From ZC4RG20 sp964518995 (GTDB taxonomy: Bacteria; Pseudomonadota; Gammaproteobacteria; Steroidobacterales; Rariloculaceae), in contig CAZFJU010000104.1 in assembly GCA_964518995.1 (NCBI GenBank), forward strand, positions 1-14,140: DNA of 14,140 nt, in the 5' to 3' direction. Every line of letters starts with the position of its first letter. Position 1 is the stretch's first letter. A model generated the notes under the pieces. The model made no database searches and was not told where the DNA came from. It saw only the letters and a program-made list of their open reading frames with translations. Positions 5,741 to 13,725 of the stretch are shown piece by piece. A program made the position numbers and the translations under genes.

Positions 5741-7096
5741 ATGAAGAGTCGCCGCCTCATGCTCCTCTCGGTCGGCTGGCTGTCCATGATTGCCATGGCG
5801 CAAGGCGCACCGGCACCGTCGTCGCTCGAATTCATTGCCTATCCTCCGGCCGCCCACGCCGAGCTTACGAAACCGAGGAGTGCCGACGCCGACACGGATC
5901 CGTCGTTGGAGATCGGCGGCGAGCCTAGCGACGAGGATCCGCTCGCCCGCACCGCTGAGGAGCTTCGCGAGGCGCTGTCTCGGCGCATCGAGGCGCTCTC
6001 CGACGAGCTATCGACGAACGGACACCGCTCCAGCCTGTTGACCGACGAGCTGGCGTCCTTGGCGGCGGTCTACCAGGAGCAGGATGATCACCTCGCCGCG
6101 ATCGGCGCGCTCGATTGGGCGCTCGAGAACAGCCGGTTCCACAACGGCCTTTTCTCACTCGAGCACGCACCGCTGCTCGAGCAGATGATCGCGAGCCGAA
6201 GAGCGCTGAACGATTACGAAGGCTCCGTGACACTCGAGGCGCGGCTGCTCGAGCTCGTTTACCGCAACGCAGACGATCCACGCATTACGCCGATCCTCGC
6301 GGCTTCCGCCGATCGTCGCATGGAAGATGTGCATCGGATCCTCGCCGAACGAGACGCCGGGCAGATCTTCTTTGGCGTATCCAGCGCACCCGTGCGCGTG
6401 CCGAAGCTCATGCCCGGAAATCGCTACCGAGCGCTTGCCTCGCTCCAGACTGCACGCCGACAGTACTCCGAAGCCATTTTGGCCGCCGTAAACAACGGTC
6501 GCTATGCGGTGCTGGACCTGCTCGAGCTCGAGGAGCGAATGGTCTCGACCTTCTTCATTCAAATGACACATCCCGACCTTGCGTCATCCGGTTCGAAGCA
6601 GTGGCTATGCCGATCCGGCGAGGCAATCTTGAAGAACAGTGCCGAGAATATTGCGAAGTTTCGCGAGGCGCCTACATCCGAGGCCGCCGCGCTGATCAAG
6701 CTCGCCGATTGGCAGCTGCTCTGCTCGGCGAACGGCAAAGCGCTGGAGACTTACGACTCCGCCTACGCCAGCCTGCTCGAGCGCGGAGCCGCGCCCAGCG
6801 AAGTCGCCGCGCTTCTCTCGGCGGAGGCTCCGGTTGCCCTGCCCGGCTTCGCCGATCCGCCGGACCGGCACGAGGAGGCCGAGCCGTACCATGGCTACAT
6901 TGACGTTTCCTTCGTGGTCGGAAAGTTCGGCTCGACGCGCGGCATCGAGGTTCTCGGCGAGTCACCGGGCACGACCAAGGCCATTGTGAAAGCGTTGACT
7001 GCATACATCTCACGCCATCGCTACCGACCGCTTTTCGAAGATGGCGAGCTTACGGGCCGCAACCGCGTCGAGCTGCGCTATTACTACCGGTACTAA
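5741..7096 (+). CDS. Secreted helical-repeat protein with TonB C-terminal-like domain
   Basis: The 451-residue product begins with a signal peptide (residues 1-22, ending MAQGAPA), then an acidic low-complexity stretch (40-66). Next comes an alpha-helical middle resembling tetratricopeptide repeats (for example ELASLAAVYQEQDDHLAAIG and DYEGSVTLEARLLELVYRNA). The last ~65 residues, from YIDVSFVVGKFGSTRGIEV to NRVELRYYYRY, resemble the TonB C-terminal fold, including the arginine-rich YRPLFEDGE strand and the YYYR ending. It lacks the Pro-rich linker expected of a classical TonB. The ribosome binding site is strong (AGGAGGA, 5730-5736). I do not know a named function. A TonB-dependent receptor gene follows 160 bp downstream, so a periplasmic role near the receptor is a reasonable guess. 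A weak promoter (TTCAAC, 18 bp, TATGCT at 5679-5684) may lie upstream. Confidence 0.8.
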   Translation: MKSRRLMLLSVGWLSMIAMAQGAPAPSSLEFIAYPPAAHAELTKPRSADADTDPSLEIGGEPSDEDPLARTAEELREALSRRIEALSDELSTNGHRSSLLTDELASLAAVYQEQDDHLAAIGALDWALENSRFHNGLFSLEHAPLLEQMIASRRALNDYEGSVTLEARLLELVYRNADDPRITPILAASADRRMEDVHRILAERDAGQIFFGVSSAPVRVPKLMPGNRYRALASLQTARRQYSEAILAAVNNGRYAVLDLLELEERMVSTFFIQMTHPDLASSGSKQWLCRSGEAILKNSAENIAKFREAPTSEAAALIKLADWQLLCSANGKALETYDSAYASLLERGAAPSEVAALLSAEAPVALPGFADPPDRHEEAEPYHGYIDVSFVVGKFGSTRGIEVLGESPGTTKAIVKALTAYISRHRYRPLFEDGELTGRNRVELRYYYRY

Positions 7097-7115
7097 CCTG
7101 CTCGACGGTACCCGC

Positions 7116-7136
7116 TACATTGCACATCGCAATGTA
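7116..7136. repeat. 21-bp dyad upstream of the TonB-dependent receptor
   Basis: TACATTGC (7116-7123) and GCAATGTA (7129-7136) are perfect reverse complements with a 5-base spacer. The dyad begins 20 bp after the upstream stop and overlaps a -10-like TGTAAT (7133-7138), for which no good -35 is visible. It may be a weak terminator hairpin or an operator controlling the receptor gene. It is AT-rich relative to its surroundings, which favours a protein binding site. Confidence 0.5.
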
Positions 7137-7207
7137 ATCTCTTTAGAACCTCGATAAGACCGACAACGTCACCGTCGGTCACCGAGCATGTGCGTCATGG
7201 AAGCACG

Positions 7208-7236
7208 GATCTCGTGGTCCCGAGATCGCTTGTTTT
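7208..7236 (+). terminator. Terminator-like hairpin just before the receptor ribosome binding site
   Basis: GATCTCG (7208-7214) pairs with CGAGATC (7221-7227) around a 6-base loop, followed by GCTTGTTTT (7228-7236). This has the form of an intrinsic terminator with a modest U tract. It ends only 11 bases before the GGAG (7248-7251) of the TonB-dependent receptor gene, too close for a promoter to fit between. If real, it would act either as partial read-through control or as an attenuator in the receptor leader. Confidence 0.45.
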
Positions 7237-7256
7237 AACCAGACCTTGGAGACGCC

Positions 7257-9608
7257 ATGCCTGCTCGCACCTCGCTCGCCTTCAGCGCCCTTGCCGCCGC
7301 AATCTCGATGTCTTTACCGGCCGTCGCGCAGCGGCCTGTGCAACCCCAGACTGGTCTCATCGAAGAGGTCATCGCTGTCACCGCGGCCCGGCGGCGCGAA
7401 GAGGCCGTCCAGGACGTGCCCATTCCGATCTCGATTATCGACGGCGACCTCATTACCGATACCGGGGCATTCAACGTCAACCGCGTCAAGGAGCTGATCC
7501 CGACCGTGCAGCTCTACTCGTCGAACCCGCGCAACACAGGCGTCAATATTCGCGGCCTCGGCTCGCCGTTCGGACTCACGAACGACGGTATCGAGCCCGG
7601 TGTAGGCTTTTATGTGGACGGCGTGCTGTACGCTCGCCCGGCCGCGACGACGCTCGATTTCATCGATGTCGAGCGGATCGAAGTGCTGCGCGGGCCGCAA
7701 GGAACGATATTTGGCAAGAACACCACCGCAGGCGCGATCCTGGTGACGACCCGCAAGCCGAGCTTCAAGCCCTCGGCGCAGCTTGAAGTCGGCTATGGCG
7801 ACAACCACTTCGTGCAGGCGAAGGCGTCGCTCACCGGACCGCTCGGCGAGCGCATCGCCGGCCGGCTCTCATTCTCGGGAACCCGTCGGGATGGCAACGT
7901 CTACCACGTCGTAACGGGCAAACACGTGAACGATCTCGACAACACCGGGCTGCGCGGTCAGCTATTGTTTACGCCGAACGACCGCACGGAGATCGTTGTC
8001 TCGGCGGACTACACCACACAGCGCCCCAAAGGCTTCGCGCAGACGTTCGCCGGCGTGGTCCCGACCCTTCGCTCGGAGTATCGGCAGTTCGAGGCGATCA
8101 TCGATCACTTCGGCTACGAGCCGCCGAGCCGCGAGCCTTTCGATCGAGTGATCGATCACGACACGCCCTGGAAATCCGGCAACGACATGGGGGGCGTCGC
8201 GCTCAACTTCGATACCGATGTCGCTTCCGGAACGCTGACCGCGACCACCGCGTGGCGCTTCTGGCAGTGGGACCCGTCTAACGATCGGGACTTTCTAGGC
8301 CTGCCGGTGACGACGGCCTCGCAGGCGCCATCGAAGCATTCTCAGTGGACCCAGGAACTACGGTGGGCGGGTGATCTGAGGAGCAATGTTAACGCCGTGC
8401 TCGGCCTTTATGCTTTCAGCCAAAAGCTCAACACCGACCCGGTGCATACTGAAGCCGCCGGCGCCGCGCTGTATCGGTTCTTGTGGACGGCTCCGGACAC
8501 ACCCGCGGCCGCAATACCGGAGGCCTATGACGGGCAGCGCAGCGAGACCAGATCTGAGCTCCGCACCGTGAGCGCGGCGCTGTTCGGCCAGCTCGATTGG
8601 GCGATCACCGACAAGCTGCATGTGCTCCCGGGGCTGCGCGTCAATTACGATCAGAAGGACGTCGACTATGTCCAACGAGGGATCAACGTGCCGACCCCTG
8701 TCCCGCCTGGCTCATATGGCAACAGCGAGTTCGCCGTGGACGTGGACGACACGAACGTCTCCGGTAACCTTACAGTCAAGTATGACGCAACGGACCGGGT
8801 CAGCACGTACGCCACCTACTCCACCGGCTTCAAGTCGGTCGGCATCAACCTCGGTGGCCTGCCGCTTAACGCTCAGGAGCTGCAAAATCCGCTGCTTGTG
8901 CGCCAGATCGCACGAGTACGGCCTGAGGAGGTCCGGCACATCGAGCTCGGCGTAAAAACCAGCCCGACGCGAGCTTCGGCGGTCAACGTCACGCTGTTTC
9001 AAACAAACATCGACGATTATCAAACCGTTGTCTTCGGCAATTCTTTCTCGACGCCCCGCGGATATCTCGCGAATGCCGAGCAAGTGCGGGTACGAGGATG
9101 GGAGATCGACGCCAACGGCAATATCGCCGGTTCGCTGACGCTGCATGGTGCGTTGGTCTATGCCGACGGCGAGTATGTGTCGTTCGCCAATGCACCGCCT
9201 CCGCTCGAGGGCACCGGCGGTGCGCCCTCCGTGGACGCGTCCGGCGGACGGCTGCCCGGGCTGTCGAAGTGGGCGGCGTCGATCGGTGGCGAGCATCGAG
9301 CGCAGCTGCGCGCGTTCGGCGTACCCGGAGAGCTGTTCACCGGCTTCGACTTCTACTACCGCGACGATTTCTCATCGAGCCCGACGCCCTCGCGATACCT
9401 CAACGTCGACGGCTATTCGTTGCTGAACTTGAGGGTCGGCTTCCGTGCGCAGAACGGCTGGTCGTTGCAGCTCTGGTCGCGTAACGCGCTCGACCGGGAC
9501 TACTTCGAGCAGCTGCTCGCGGCGCCCGGCGGCAACGGTGCAGGCCACTACGGGGCCGTGCTCGGCGACCCTCGCACCTACGGGCTCACATTCCGCTTCG
9601 AGCTTTGA
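7257..9608 (+). CDS. TonB-dependent outer-membrane receptor
   Basis: The 783-residue product is a 22-strand outer-membrane receptor that takes up a large or scarce substrate using TonB energy. A signal peptide (1-24, ending PAVA) is followed by a TonB box, EEVIAVTA (36-43). The plug domain covers about 48-167 with the family motifs VNIRG (96-100) and RIEVLRGPQGTIFGKNTTAG (140-159). The rest is the beta-barrel (PF00593), closing with LTFRFEL; the last residue is leucine rather than the usual aromatic one. The RGPQGTIFGKNTTAG form is common in proteobacterial receptors for iron complexes and for plant- or lipid-derived compounds, so the substrate cannot be named. GGAG at 7248-7251 supports the ATG at 7257. 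It follows the TonB-C-like gene; the leader carries two inverted repeats. Confidence 0.95.
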   Translation: MPARTSLAFSALAAAISMSLPAVAQRPVQPQTGLIEEVIAVTAARRREEAVQDVPIPISIIDGDLITDTGAFNVNRVKELIPTVQLYSSNPRNTGVNIRGLGSPFGLTNDGIEPGVGFYVDGVLYARPAATTLDFIDVERIEVLRGPQGTIFGKNTTAGAILVTTRKPSFKPSAQLEVGYGDNHFVQAKASLTGPLGERIAGRLSFSGTRRDGNVYHVVTGKHVNDLDNTGLRGQLLFTPNDRTEIVVSADYTTQRPKGFAQTFAGVVPTLRSEYRQFEAIIDHFGYEPPSREPFDRVIDHDTPWKSGNDMGGVALNFDTDVASGTLTATTAWRFWQWDPSNDRDFLGLPVTTASQAPSKHSQWTQELRWAGDLRSNVNAVLGLYAFSQKLNTDPVHTEAAGAALYRFLWTAPDTPAAAIPEAYDGQRSETRSELRTVSAALFGQLDWAITDKLHVLPGLRVNYDQKDVDYVQRGINVPTPVPPGSYGNSEFAVDVDDTNVSGNLTVKYDATDRVSTYATYSTGFKSVGINLGGLPLNAQELQNPLLVRQIARVRPEEVRHIELGVKTSPTRASAVNVTLFQTNIDDYQTVVFGNSFSTPRGYLANAEQVRVRGWEIDANGNIAGSLTLHGALVYADGEYVSFANAPPPLEGTGGAPSVDASGGRLPGLSKWAASIGGEHRAQLRAFGVPGELFTGFDFYYRDDFSSSPTPSRYLNVDGYSLLNLRVGFRAQNGWSLQLWSRNALDRDYFEQLLAAPGGNGAGHYGAVLGDPRTYGLTFRFEL

Positions 9609-9641
9609 GCCGCGCGTCTCACCCGGTGACGTGCTCTACGT

Positions 9642-10571
9642 TCAAGACAGCTCGGATGCGCATTCCTCGAAGTCTTCCCACGCGGCCTCGAAGCGGCGGC
9701 GCGCCTTCGCCGCCGCCCGTCGCTCGGCCTCCGCCAGACGGCCGAGCGTAAAATGCTCTTTCGGGGAAGCGCTGTCCCATGGCGCGGCTTCGCTATGCTC
9801 GGCCACGCGCGCTTCGGCGGTACATGCATCCTGATGTTCGCCGAGCACGGTTTGCAGGCGCACTGCAGCCTTGCGAAGCGGGCGAACATCGTCGGTATAG
9901 GGCTCGATCGACTCGAGCAAATAGCGATAGGCCTTGATCTTCTTGCGTAGCTCATGCAGCTCCGCCGCCGGCGAGTCATCGTCGATACGTCGGCCCCGCT
10001 TGATGATCTGCTTTCGAGCCCTGCTCGCATAGCCGAGGCCCACTTCTCGGACATCGGCTGCGTCGGCGACGTGCGTCGTGGCGGACAGCATTTGGCTGAC
10101 GGCCTCGAGCACCGCAAGAAGCTCGCGGAAGCGTTTGCTCGCGAGCGCCGTGGTCACGTCCGCGCGCGCCGTTTCATGCGCTTCCGCGAGATGGCTCTCG
10201 TAACGCGCCAGCGCCTCGGCATCCGTTTCGGACATATCGGTGCGCCGGCGGCGGTAGCGCTCGGCATAGACGTCGAGATCTCGTACCGCGCCGAGCGCTC
10301 CCGCCAGCCACTTGAGCTCTTGCTGCAAACGCCGGCTCTGCTCCGGCAGCTCGTCCTTGAAAGTCTTGAGCGCTGCGCGCGCACGGCGGGTAGCGACCCG
10401 CATCTTGTGAACCCGCGATGGCGAGAAGTCATCGCCATCGGGCTGGGTGAGCACAGCCGCTTGCCGGATCAACTCCGCACCGACGATCGCAGCGACTGCC
10501 GCCGTTGGAGCATCATTGGAGGCCGACGGACACGCTGCAGCGCGCTTACCGTCCTGCGCCTTTTCCGACAT
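9642..10571 (-). CDS. CHAD domain protein (polyphosphate-binding)
   Basis: The 309-residue product consists almost wholly of a CHAD domain (PF05235), a conserved histidine alpha-helical bundle that binds inorganic polyphosphate through a basic surface and targets proteins to polyphosphate granules. Signature pieces are RVHKMRVATRRARAALK (53-69), LGAVRDLDVYAER (93-105), a second-half repeat ELHELRKKIKAYRYLLE (204-220) and LGEHQDA (243-249). The two halves each contain the H-x-x-R-x-x-x-[KR] pattern typical of the duplicated domain. The protein is very rich in Arg, Lys and Ala. No CYTH (triphosphatase) domain is fused or adjacent, so it is probably a binding protein, not an enzyme. CCGGAGAG just before the ATG at 10571 fixes the start. 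It converges with the receptor gene with a 33-bp gap. Confidence 0.9.
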   Translation of the reverse strand: MSEKAQDGKRAAACPSASNDAPTAAVAAIVGAELIRQAAVLTQPDGDDFSPSRVHKMRVATRRARAALKTFKDELPEQSRRLQQELKWLAGALGAVRDLDVYAERYRRRRTDMSETDAEALARYESHLAEAHETARADVTTALASKRFRELLAVLEAVSQMLSATTHVADAADVREVGLGYASRARKQIIKRGRRIDDDSPAAELHELRKKIKAYRYLLESIEPYTDDVRPLRKAAVRLQTVLGEHQDACTAEARVAEHSEAAPWDSASPKEHFTLGRLAEAERRAAAKARRRFEAAWEDFEECASELS

Positions 10572-10838
10572 CTACGCTCTCCGGTTCGATGGAATTTTGC
10601 CGTCGACCATCTTATGACGACACGAGCCCAAAAGAATCACGCCCATCAAGCGCAAAAAAGACGACCGTCCGGCGATCGAAGCAGCGAAACGGCTGCGACA
10701 GCCGCCGGGAGTAGAGCGGACCGCGTCGTCAGCGCGCGAGCTTGCGCGAACCTTGATCGGCCGCGGCCGACGCGCTGCTGGAACGGCACGGAGCTCGTGC
10801 ACTAATCGGCCGGCTGCGCGCGCCGTTGAGAGCGTCGC
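10572..10838. other. Intergenic region between CHAD and NamZ genes, no supported gene
   Basis: A 63-codon reading frame (10614-10805, plus) has no ribosome binding site and no domain character, and I do not call it. The region holds a hairpin with a short T tract on the minus strand (10686-10704) and a separate run of six T on the minus strand (10659-10654), consistent with the end of the DOMON-NamZ transcript. The CHAD promoter should lie at 10572-10660, but I see no clear hexamers. Confidence 0.5.
10686..10704 (-). terminator. Candidate terminator of the DOMON-NamZ transcript
   Basis: On the minus strand, CGGCTG (10704-10699) pairs with CAGCCG (10695-10690) around a TCG loop and is followed by TTTC. 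It lies 135 bp after the NamZ stop. The stem is only six pairs and the T tract is short, so the call is tentative. Confidence 0.35.
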
Positions 10839-12050
10839 TCAGTAGAGCAAAACGGCCGACCTGGAGGCGCGCCAGGCGGCCTCATCCGGCGCTACGAGCG
10901 CATCGAGGTCGGCGGGAGCCGCCTCCTGGTCATCGACCCATTGGCGTAACCGTTCGCCGCCGTTGACGACGTCGATGGCGAGCCTCTCGTGCTCGTACTC
11001 ATACGGAAAATCGCGCCATAGCGGATAATCGGGATAGAGTCGGCGGATCGCCTTGAATGCGAGCGCCTGCACGCGCCACGGCTTGAACGCCGTGTGATCA
11101 TACGCCGGCCCCTCGGTATGGATGTGCACGCCGCTGCATAATTGGCCGACATGCTTATGAAAGGTCGGCTCGAACCAGCAGGCGCGCAGCCGACAGCCGC
11201 CAAGCCACTGCGGGGCAAGATTATCCATCTCCGCAATGACCGCGCGCGCATCGATATCAGGCGCACCGAAAACCTCGAGCGGACGCGTGGTGCCGCGTCC
11301 CTCGGACAGCGTCGTGCCCTCGACCATCACGGTGCCTGCATAGCAACGCGCCATCCACAAGCTCGGCGCATTCGGGCTCGGGTTGATCCATACCCGCTCG
11401 TCGAGCGGCCAGCCGAACCCCGGCGCCGCGTCCGGCCGCCAGCCTTGCATTTCGACGACGTGGTAGTCCACGTCGAGACGTAGCGCGTCGACGAACCAAC
11501 CGCCGAGCTCACCGAGCGTGAGCCCATGGCGCATCGGCAGGCGCCCCGCGCCGACGAAGCTCTCCCATCCGGCCTCCAGTAAGAAGCCCTCGACCGGGCG
11601 GCCGATCGGGTTCGGCCGATCGAGCACCCACACTGTCTGGCCGCGCTCTGCGGCGGTTTCGAGGACGTAGCGAAGCGTCGTGATGAAGGTATAGATCCGG
11701 CAGCCCAGGTCCTGCAGATCGACCAGCAGCACATCGAATGTATCGAGCATCGCTGCCGTCGGCCTTCGCACCGCCCCATACAGGCTGAACACTGGAATGT
11801 GGTGCAGCGGATCGACGAAATCCGGCGATTCGATCATGTTGTCCTGCTTGTCGCCGCGCAGACCATGCTGCGGGCCGAACGCAGCGGCCAGATCGATATC
11901 ACCACACGCACTGAGCGCGTCGAGCGAATGCGTCAAATCGCCGGTCACCGACGCGGGATGCGCGAGCAGCGCCGTGCGCCGGCCTCGCAAGCGTTTGCGG
12001 AGGTCAGGCTCCGCGAGCAGTCGATCGATGCCGAACCGTGTCTCGATCAT
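10839..12050 (-). CDS. namZ: NamZ/DUF1343 family exo-beta-N-acetylmuramidase-like protein
   Basis: The 403-residue product is a DUF1343 protein, the family of NamZ, which removes terminal N-acetylmuramic acid from the non-reducing end of peptidoglycan fragments during wall recycling. The N-terminal Rossmann-like domain shows RFGIDRLL (5-12), LLAHPASV (28-35), FGPQHGLRGDKQDNMIES (58-75), VFSLYG (87-92), LLVDLQDLGCRIYT (108-121) and LDRPNPIG (143-150). The C-terminal half carries NPSPNAPSLWMARCYAGTV and VEGTTLSEGRGTTRPLEVFG. Many family members have PEHG where this one has PQHG. No signal peptide is present, so the protein is predicted cytoplasmic, unlike secreted Bacillus NamZ. The open frame extends to 12440, but the ATG at 12050 gives the family start and overlaps the DOMON-like stop by four bases (ATGA), indicating translational coupling. 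The exact substrate is inferred. Confidence 0.88.
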   Translation of the reverse strand: MIETRFGIDRLLAEPDLRKRLRGRRTALLAHPASVTGDLTHSLDALSACGDIDLAAAFGPQHGLRGDKQDNMIESPDFVDPLHHIPVFSLYGAVRRPTAAMLDTFDVLLVDLQDLGCRIYTFITTLRYVLETAAERGQTVWVLDRPNPIGRPVEGFLLEAGWESFVGAGRLPMRHGLTLGELGGWFVDALRLDVDYHVVEMQGWRPDAAPGFGWPLDERVWINPSPNAPSLWMARCYAGTVMVEGTTLSEGRGTTRPLEVFGAPDIDARAVIAEMDNLAPQWLGGCRLRACWFEPTFHKHVGQLCSGVHIHTEGPAYDHTAFKPWRVQALAFKAIRRLYPDYPLWRDFPYEYEHERLAIDVVNGGERLRQWVDDQEAAPADLDALVAPDEAAWRASRSAVLLY

Positions 12051-12622
12051 GTCGCGTAAGCGTCGAGGCACACGTCGGGCTCGATGATGCCGACCGCGGC
12101 AGCGAATCCGAGCGGATGGTGAAAGTCGGGCCGGCCCGGAGGATGCGCTAACGCCCAGTAGGACAGTTCGTCGTCCGTTTCGACCACGCACGCAAGCGCA
12201 ATGCGCTGGCTCGGTGCTCCCGCGCCGAGCGGCCCGCCGTAGAGGGTCGCGTGCAGGACGAAACACGCCGATGAGCGTTCCAGAGTGATCCGCGGCGCAT
12301 CGATCTCGAGCGCCTCGACGCCGGCCCGATACCCGCTGAACCGGTACGCCGCCCAGTCTCCGGAAGGCGCGAAGTTGTACTCGCAGTACGCTGGGCCGTC
12401 GGCATCGCGGACGTACACCTCGCAACACGTACTGCGCCATAGCCCGTCGCGCCGCGCTGGCCTGTGTTCGACCGGGTAGACCTGCGTCTTCACCCGGGCC
12501 GGGCGGCCGCTCAGCCGGTACGAAATTCGGGCGCCGCGCCGCGCGCGCACGAGCTCTACGTCGATCTGCTCAATAGCCGTCGAGGGTGTACGCGGGTGGC
12601 GAATGAGACGGTGCGCGAGCAT
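12047..12622 (-). CDS. DOMON-like (CBM9-type) domain protein
   Basis: The 191-residue product matches the DOMON-like, type 9 carbohydrate-binding-module family (the DOMON_murB_like group). Conserved blocks are RRDGLWRSTCCEVYV (57-71; the family form is RADGLW-x-x-TCFE), EYNFAPSGDWAAYRF (81-95), LHATLYGG (123-130) and SYWALAHPPGRPDFHHP (154-170). There is no signal peptide or membrane segment, so it should be cytoplasmic. Related modules bind sugars or heme; here the ligand is unknown. The stop overlaps the NamZ-like start as ATGA, which points to a joint role, perhaps in handling muramyl sugars. The ATG at 12622 is the only start in the open frame with a nearby purine tract (GGGGGGAGA), although the spacing to the ATG is unusually short; a GTG near codon 24 is a less likely alternative. 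Confidence 0.82.
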   Translation of the reverse strand: MLAHRLIRHPRTPSTAIEQIDVELVRARRGARISYRLSGRPARVKTQVYPVEHRPARRDGLWRSTCCEVYVRDADGPAYCEYNFAPSGDWAAYRFSGYRAGVEALEIDAPRITLERSSACFVLHATLYGGPLGAGAPSQRIALACVVETDDELSYWALAHPPGRPDFHHPLGFAAAVGIIEPDVCLDAYAT

Positions 12623-12756
12623 TCTCCCCCCAAGAGTGGAATTGATACTTCAGCGGTCGGGCGAATGATATCGGAGAGCTTCATTATCGGCCCCTTCCTT
12701 CTCCCCGGGCTCTCGATCGTTCTACACTGTCTGCGATCGATGCGGGAGTATTCACA
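12623..12756. promoter_or_regulatory. Divergent spacer between DOMON-like and DUF5996 genes
   Basis: Both transcripts must start in this 134-bp spacer. Candidate -10 elements are TACACT (12723-12728) for the plus strand and GATAAT on the minus strand (12688-12683). Neither has a good -35, so positions are approximate. Confidence 0.3.
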
Positions 12757-13725
12757 ATGCCCAAGACTTGGCCTTCGCTCGACTTTGCGGCCTGGCGCGA
12801 TACCGGTGCAGCCCTGCATCTCTATACGCAGATCGTCGGCAAGTATCGCTTGGCACACTCACCATGGGTCAATCATTCTTGGCACGCGACGTTCTATGTG
12901 AACTCCCGCGGCCTCACGACCGCACTGATCCCGGACGGCGTCGGCGGCATCGAAATTCATTTCGACCTCGTCGATCACGCCGTGGCGGCATGGTCTGCGG
13001 ACGGCCGCACGGCGCGCTTCGAGCTCGGGCCGATGTCGGTCGCCGAGTTTCACGGGCGTTTCGTCGAGCTGGTTCGCGAGCTGGACGGCCGGCCCGTGTT
13101 CCATGGCCGGCCCAATGAGGTGATCGATGCGGTTCCGTTCACTGCCGATCGCGCGCCCCGCCCGTACGATGCGGACGCCGTAAGCCGCTTCTTTCAGGCG
13201 CTCGTGCGCATCGATCGGGTCCTGCAACGCTTCCGCACCGGCTTCATCGGCAAAGTCAGCCCGGTTCATCTTTTCTGGGGAAGCTTCGACCTGGCCGTCA
13301 CCCGCTTCTCCGGGCGCCCGGCGCCGCTGCATCCGGGCGGAGTGCCGAATCTGCCGGACGAGATTACCCGGGAAGCCTACAGTCACGAGGTGTCTTCGGC
13401 GGGGTTCTGGCCCGGCGGCGGAGCCATCGATTACGCGGCCTTTTACGCCTATGCCTATCCCGCGACGCCCGGCTTCAGCGAGGCGACCGTTGCACCCGCC
13501 GAGGCCTTCTATCACGAAGGCCTCGGCGAATTCGTGCTCCCGTATGATGCCGTGCGCGCGTCCGGCGACCCTGAGGGCACACTGCTGGCGTTTCTCGACG
13601 CTACCTACGGCGCCGCAGCCGAGCTCGGCAGGTGGGAGCGCCGCGCGCTCGACTGCCCCCTAGGCGAGCCCAGGCGCCCCAGGCCGCTAGCCGCGCGCGC
13701 GGAAGCGCGCTCCTCAGGTCTCTAA
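12757..13725 (+). CDS. DUF5996 family protein, function unknown
   Basis: The 322-residue product matches the DUF5996 family, conserved soluble bacterial proteins without an assigned function. Typical features are WPSLDFAAWRDT (5-16), LHLYTQIVGKYRLA (20-33), NHSWHATFYVNSRGLTT (39-55), IEIHFDLVDH (65-74), a central TGFIGKVSPVHLFWGSFDLA (161-180), RFSGRPAPLHPGG (183-195) and HEVSSAGFWPGGG (210-222). Several conserved His, Trp and Asp residues suggest an enzyme or ligand-binding fold, but this is only an impression. There is no signal peptide. GGGAG at 12743-12747 precedes the ATG at 12757. The last dozen residues (LAARAEARSSGL) are encoded by a REP-like inverted repeat and are probably not part of the ancestral protein. 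It is convergent with the methyltransferase gene. Confidence 0.88.
   Translation: MPKTWPSLDFAAWRDTGAALHLYTQIVGKYRLAHSPWVNHSWHATFYVNSRGLTTALIPDGVGGIEIHFDLVDHAVAAWSADGRTARFELGPMSVAEFHGRFVELVRELDGRPVFHGRPNEVIDAVPFTADRAPRPYDADAVSRFFQALVRIDRVLQRFRTGFIGKVSPVHLFWGSFDLAVTRFSGRPAPLHPGGVPNLPDEITREAYSHEVSSAGFWPGGGAIDYAAFYAYAYPATPGFSEATVAPAEAFYHEGLGEFVLPYDAVRASGDPEGTLLAFLDATYGAAAELGRWERRALDCPLGEPRRPRPLAARAEARSSGL

Noticed and set aside
6115..6903. 262-codon plus-strand frame inside the TonB-C-like gene
   Set aside because: Arginine-rich shadow frame fully inside a gene with a signal peptide, strong ribosome binding site and a recognisable C-terminal domain.
9609..9641. Terminator between the convergent receptor and CHAD genes
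   Set aside because: The 33-bp gap has no stem of useful length and no T tract.
10614..10805. 63-codon plus-strand frame between the CHAD and NamZ genes
   Set aside because: No ribosome binding site, no hydrophobic or domain pattern, composition of random GC-rich DNA.
12051..12440. N-terminal extension of the NamZ-like gene to 12440, giving a 533-residue protein
   Set aside because: This part lies in another frame of the DOMON-like gene; the DUF1343 similarity begins at 12050 and the ATGA overlap fits coupling.
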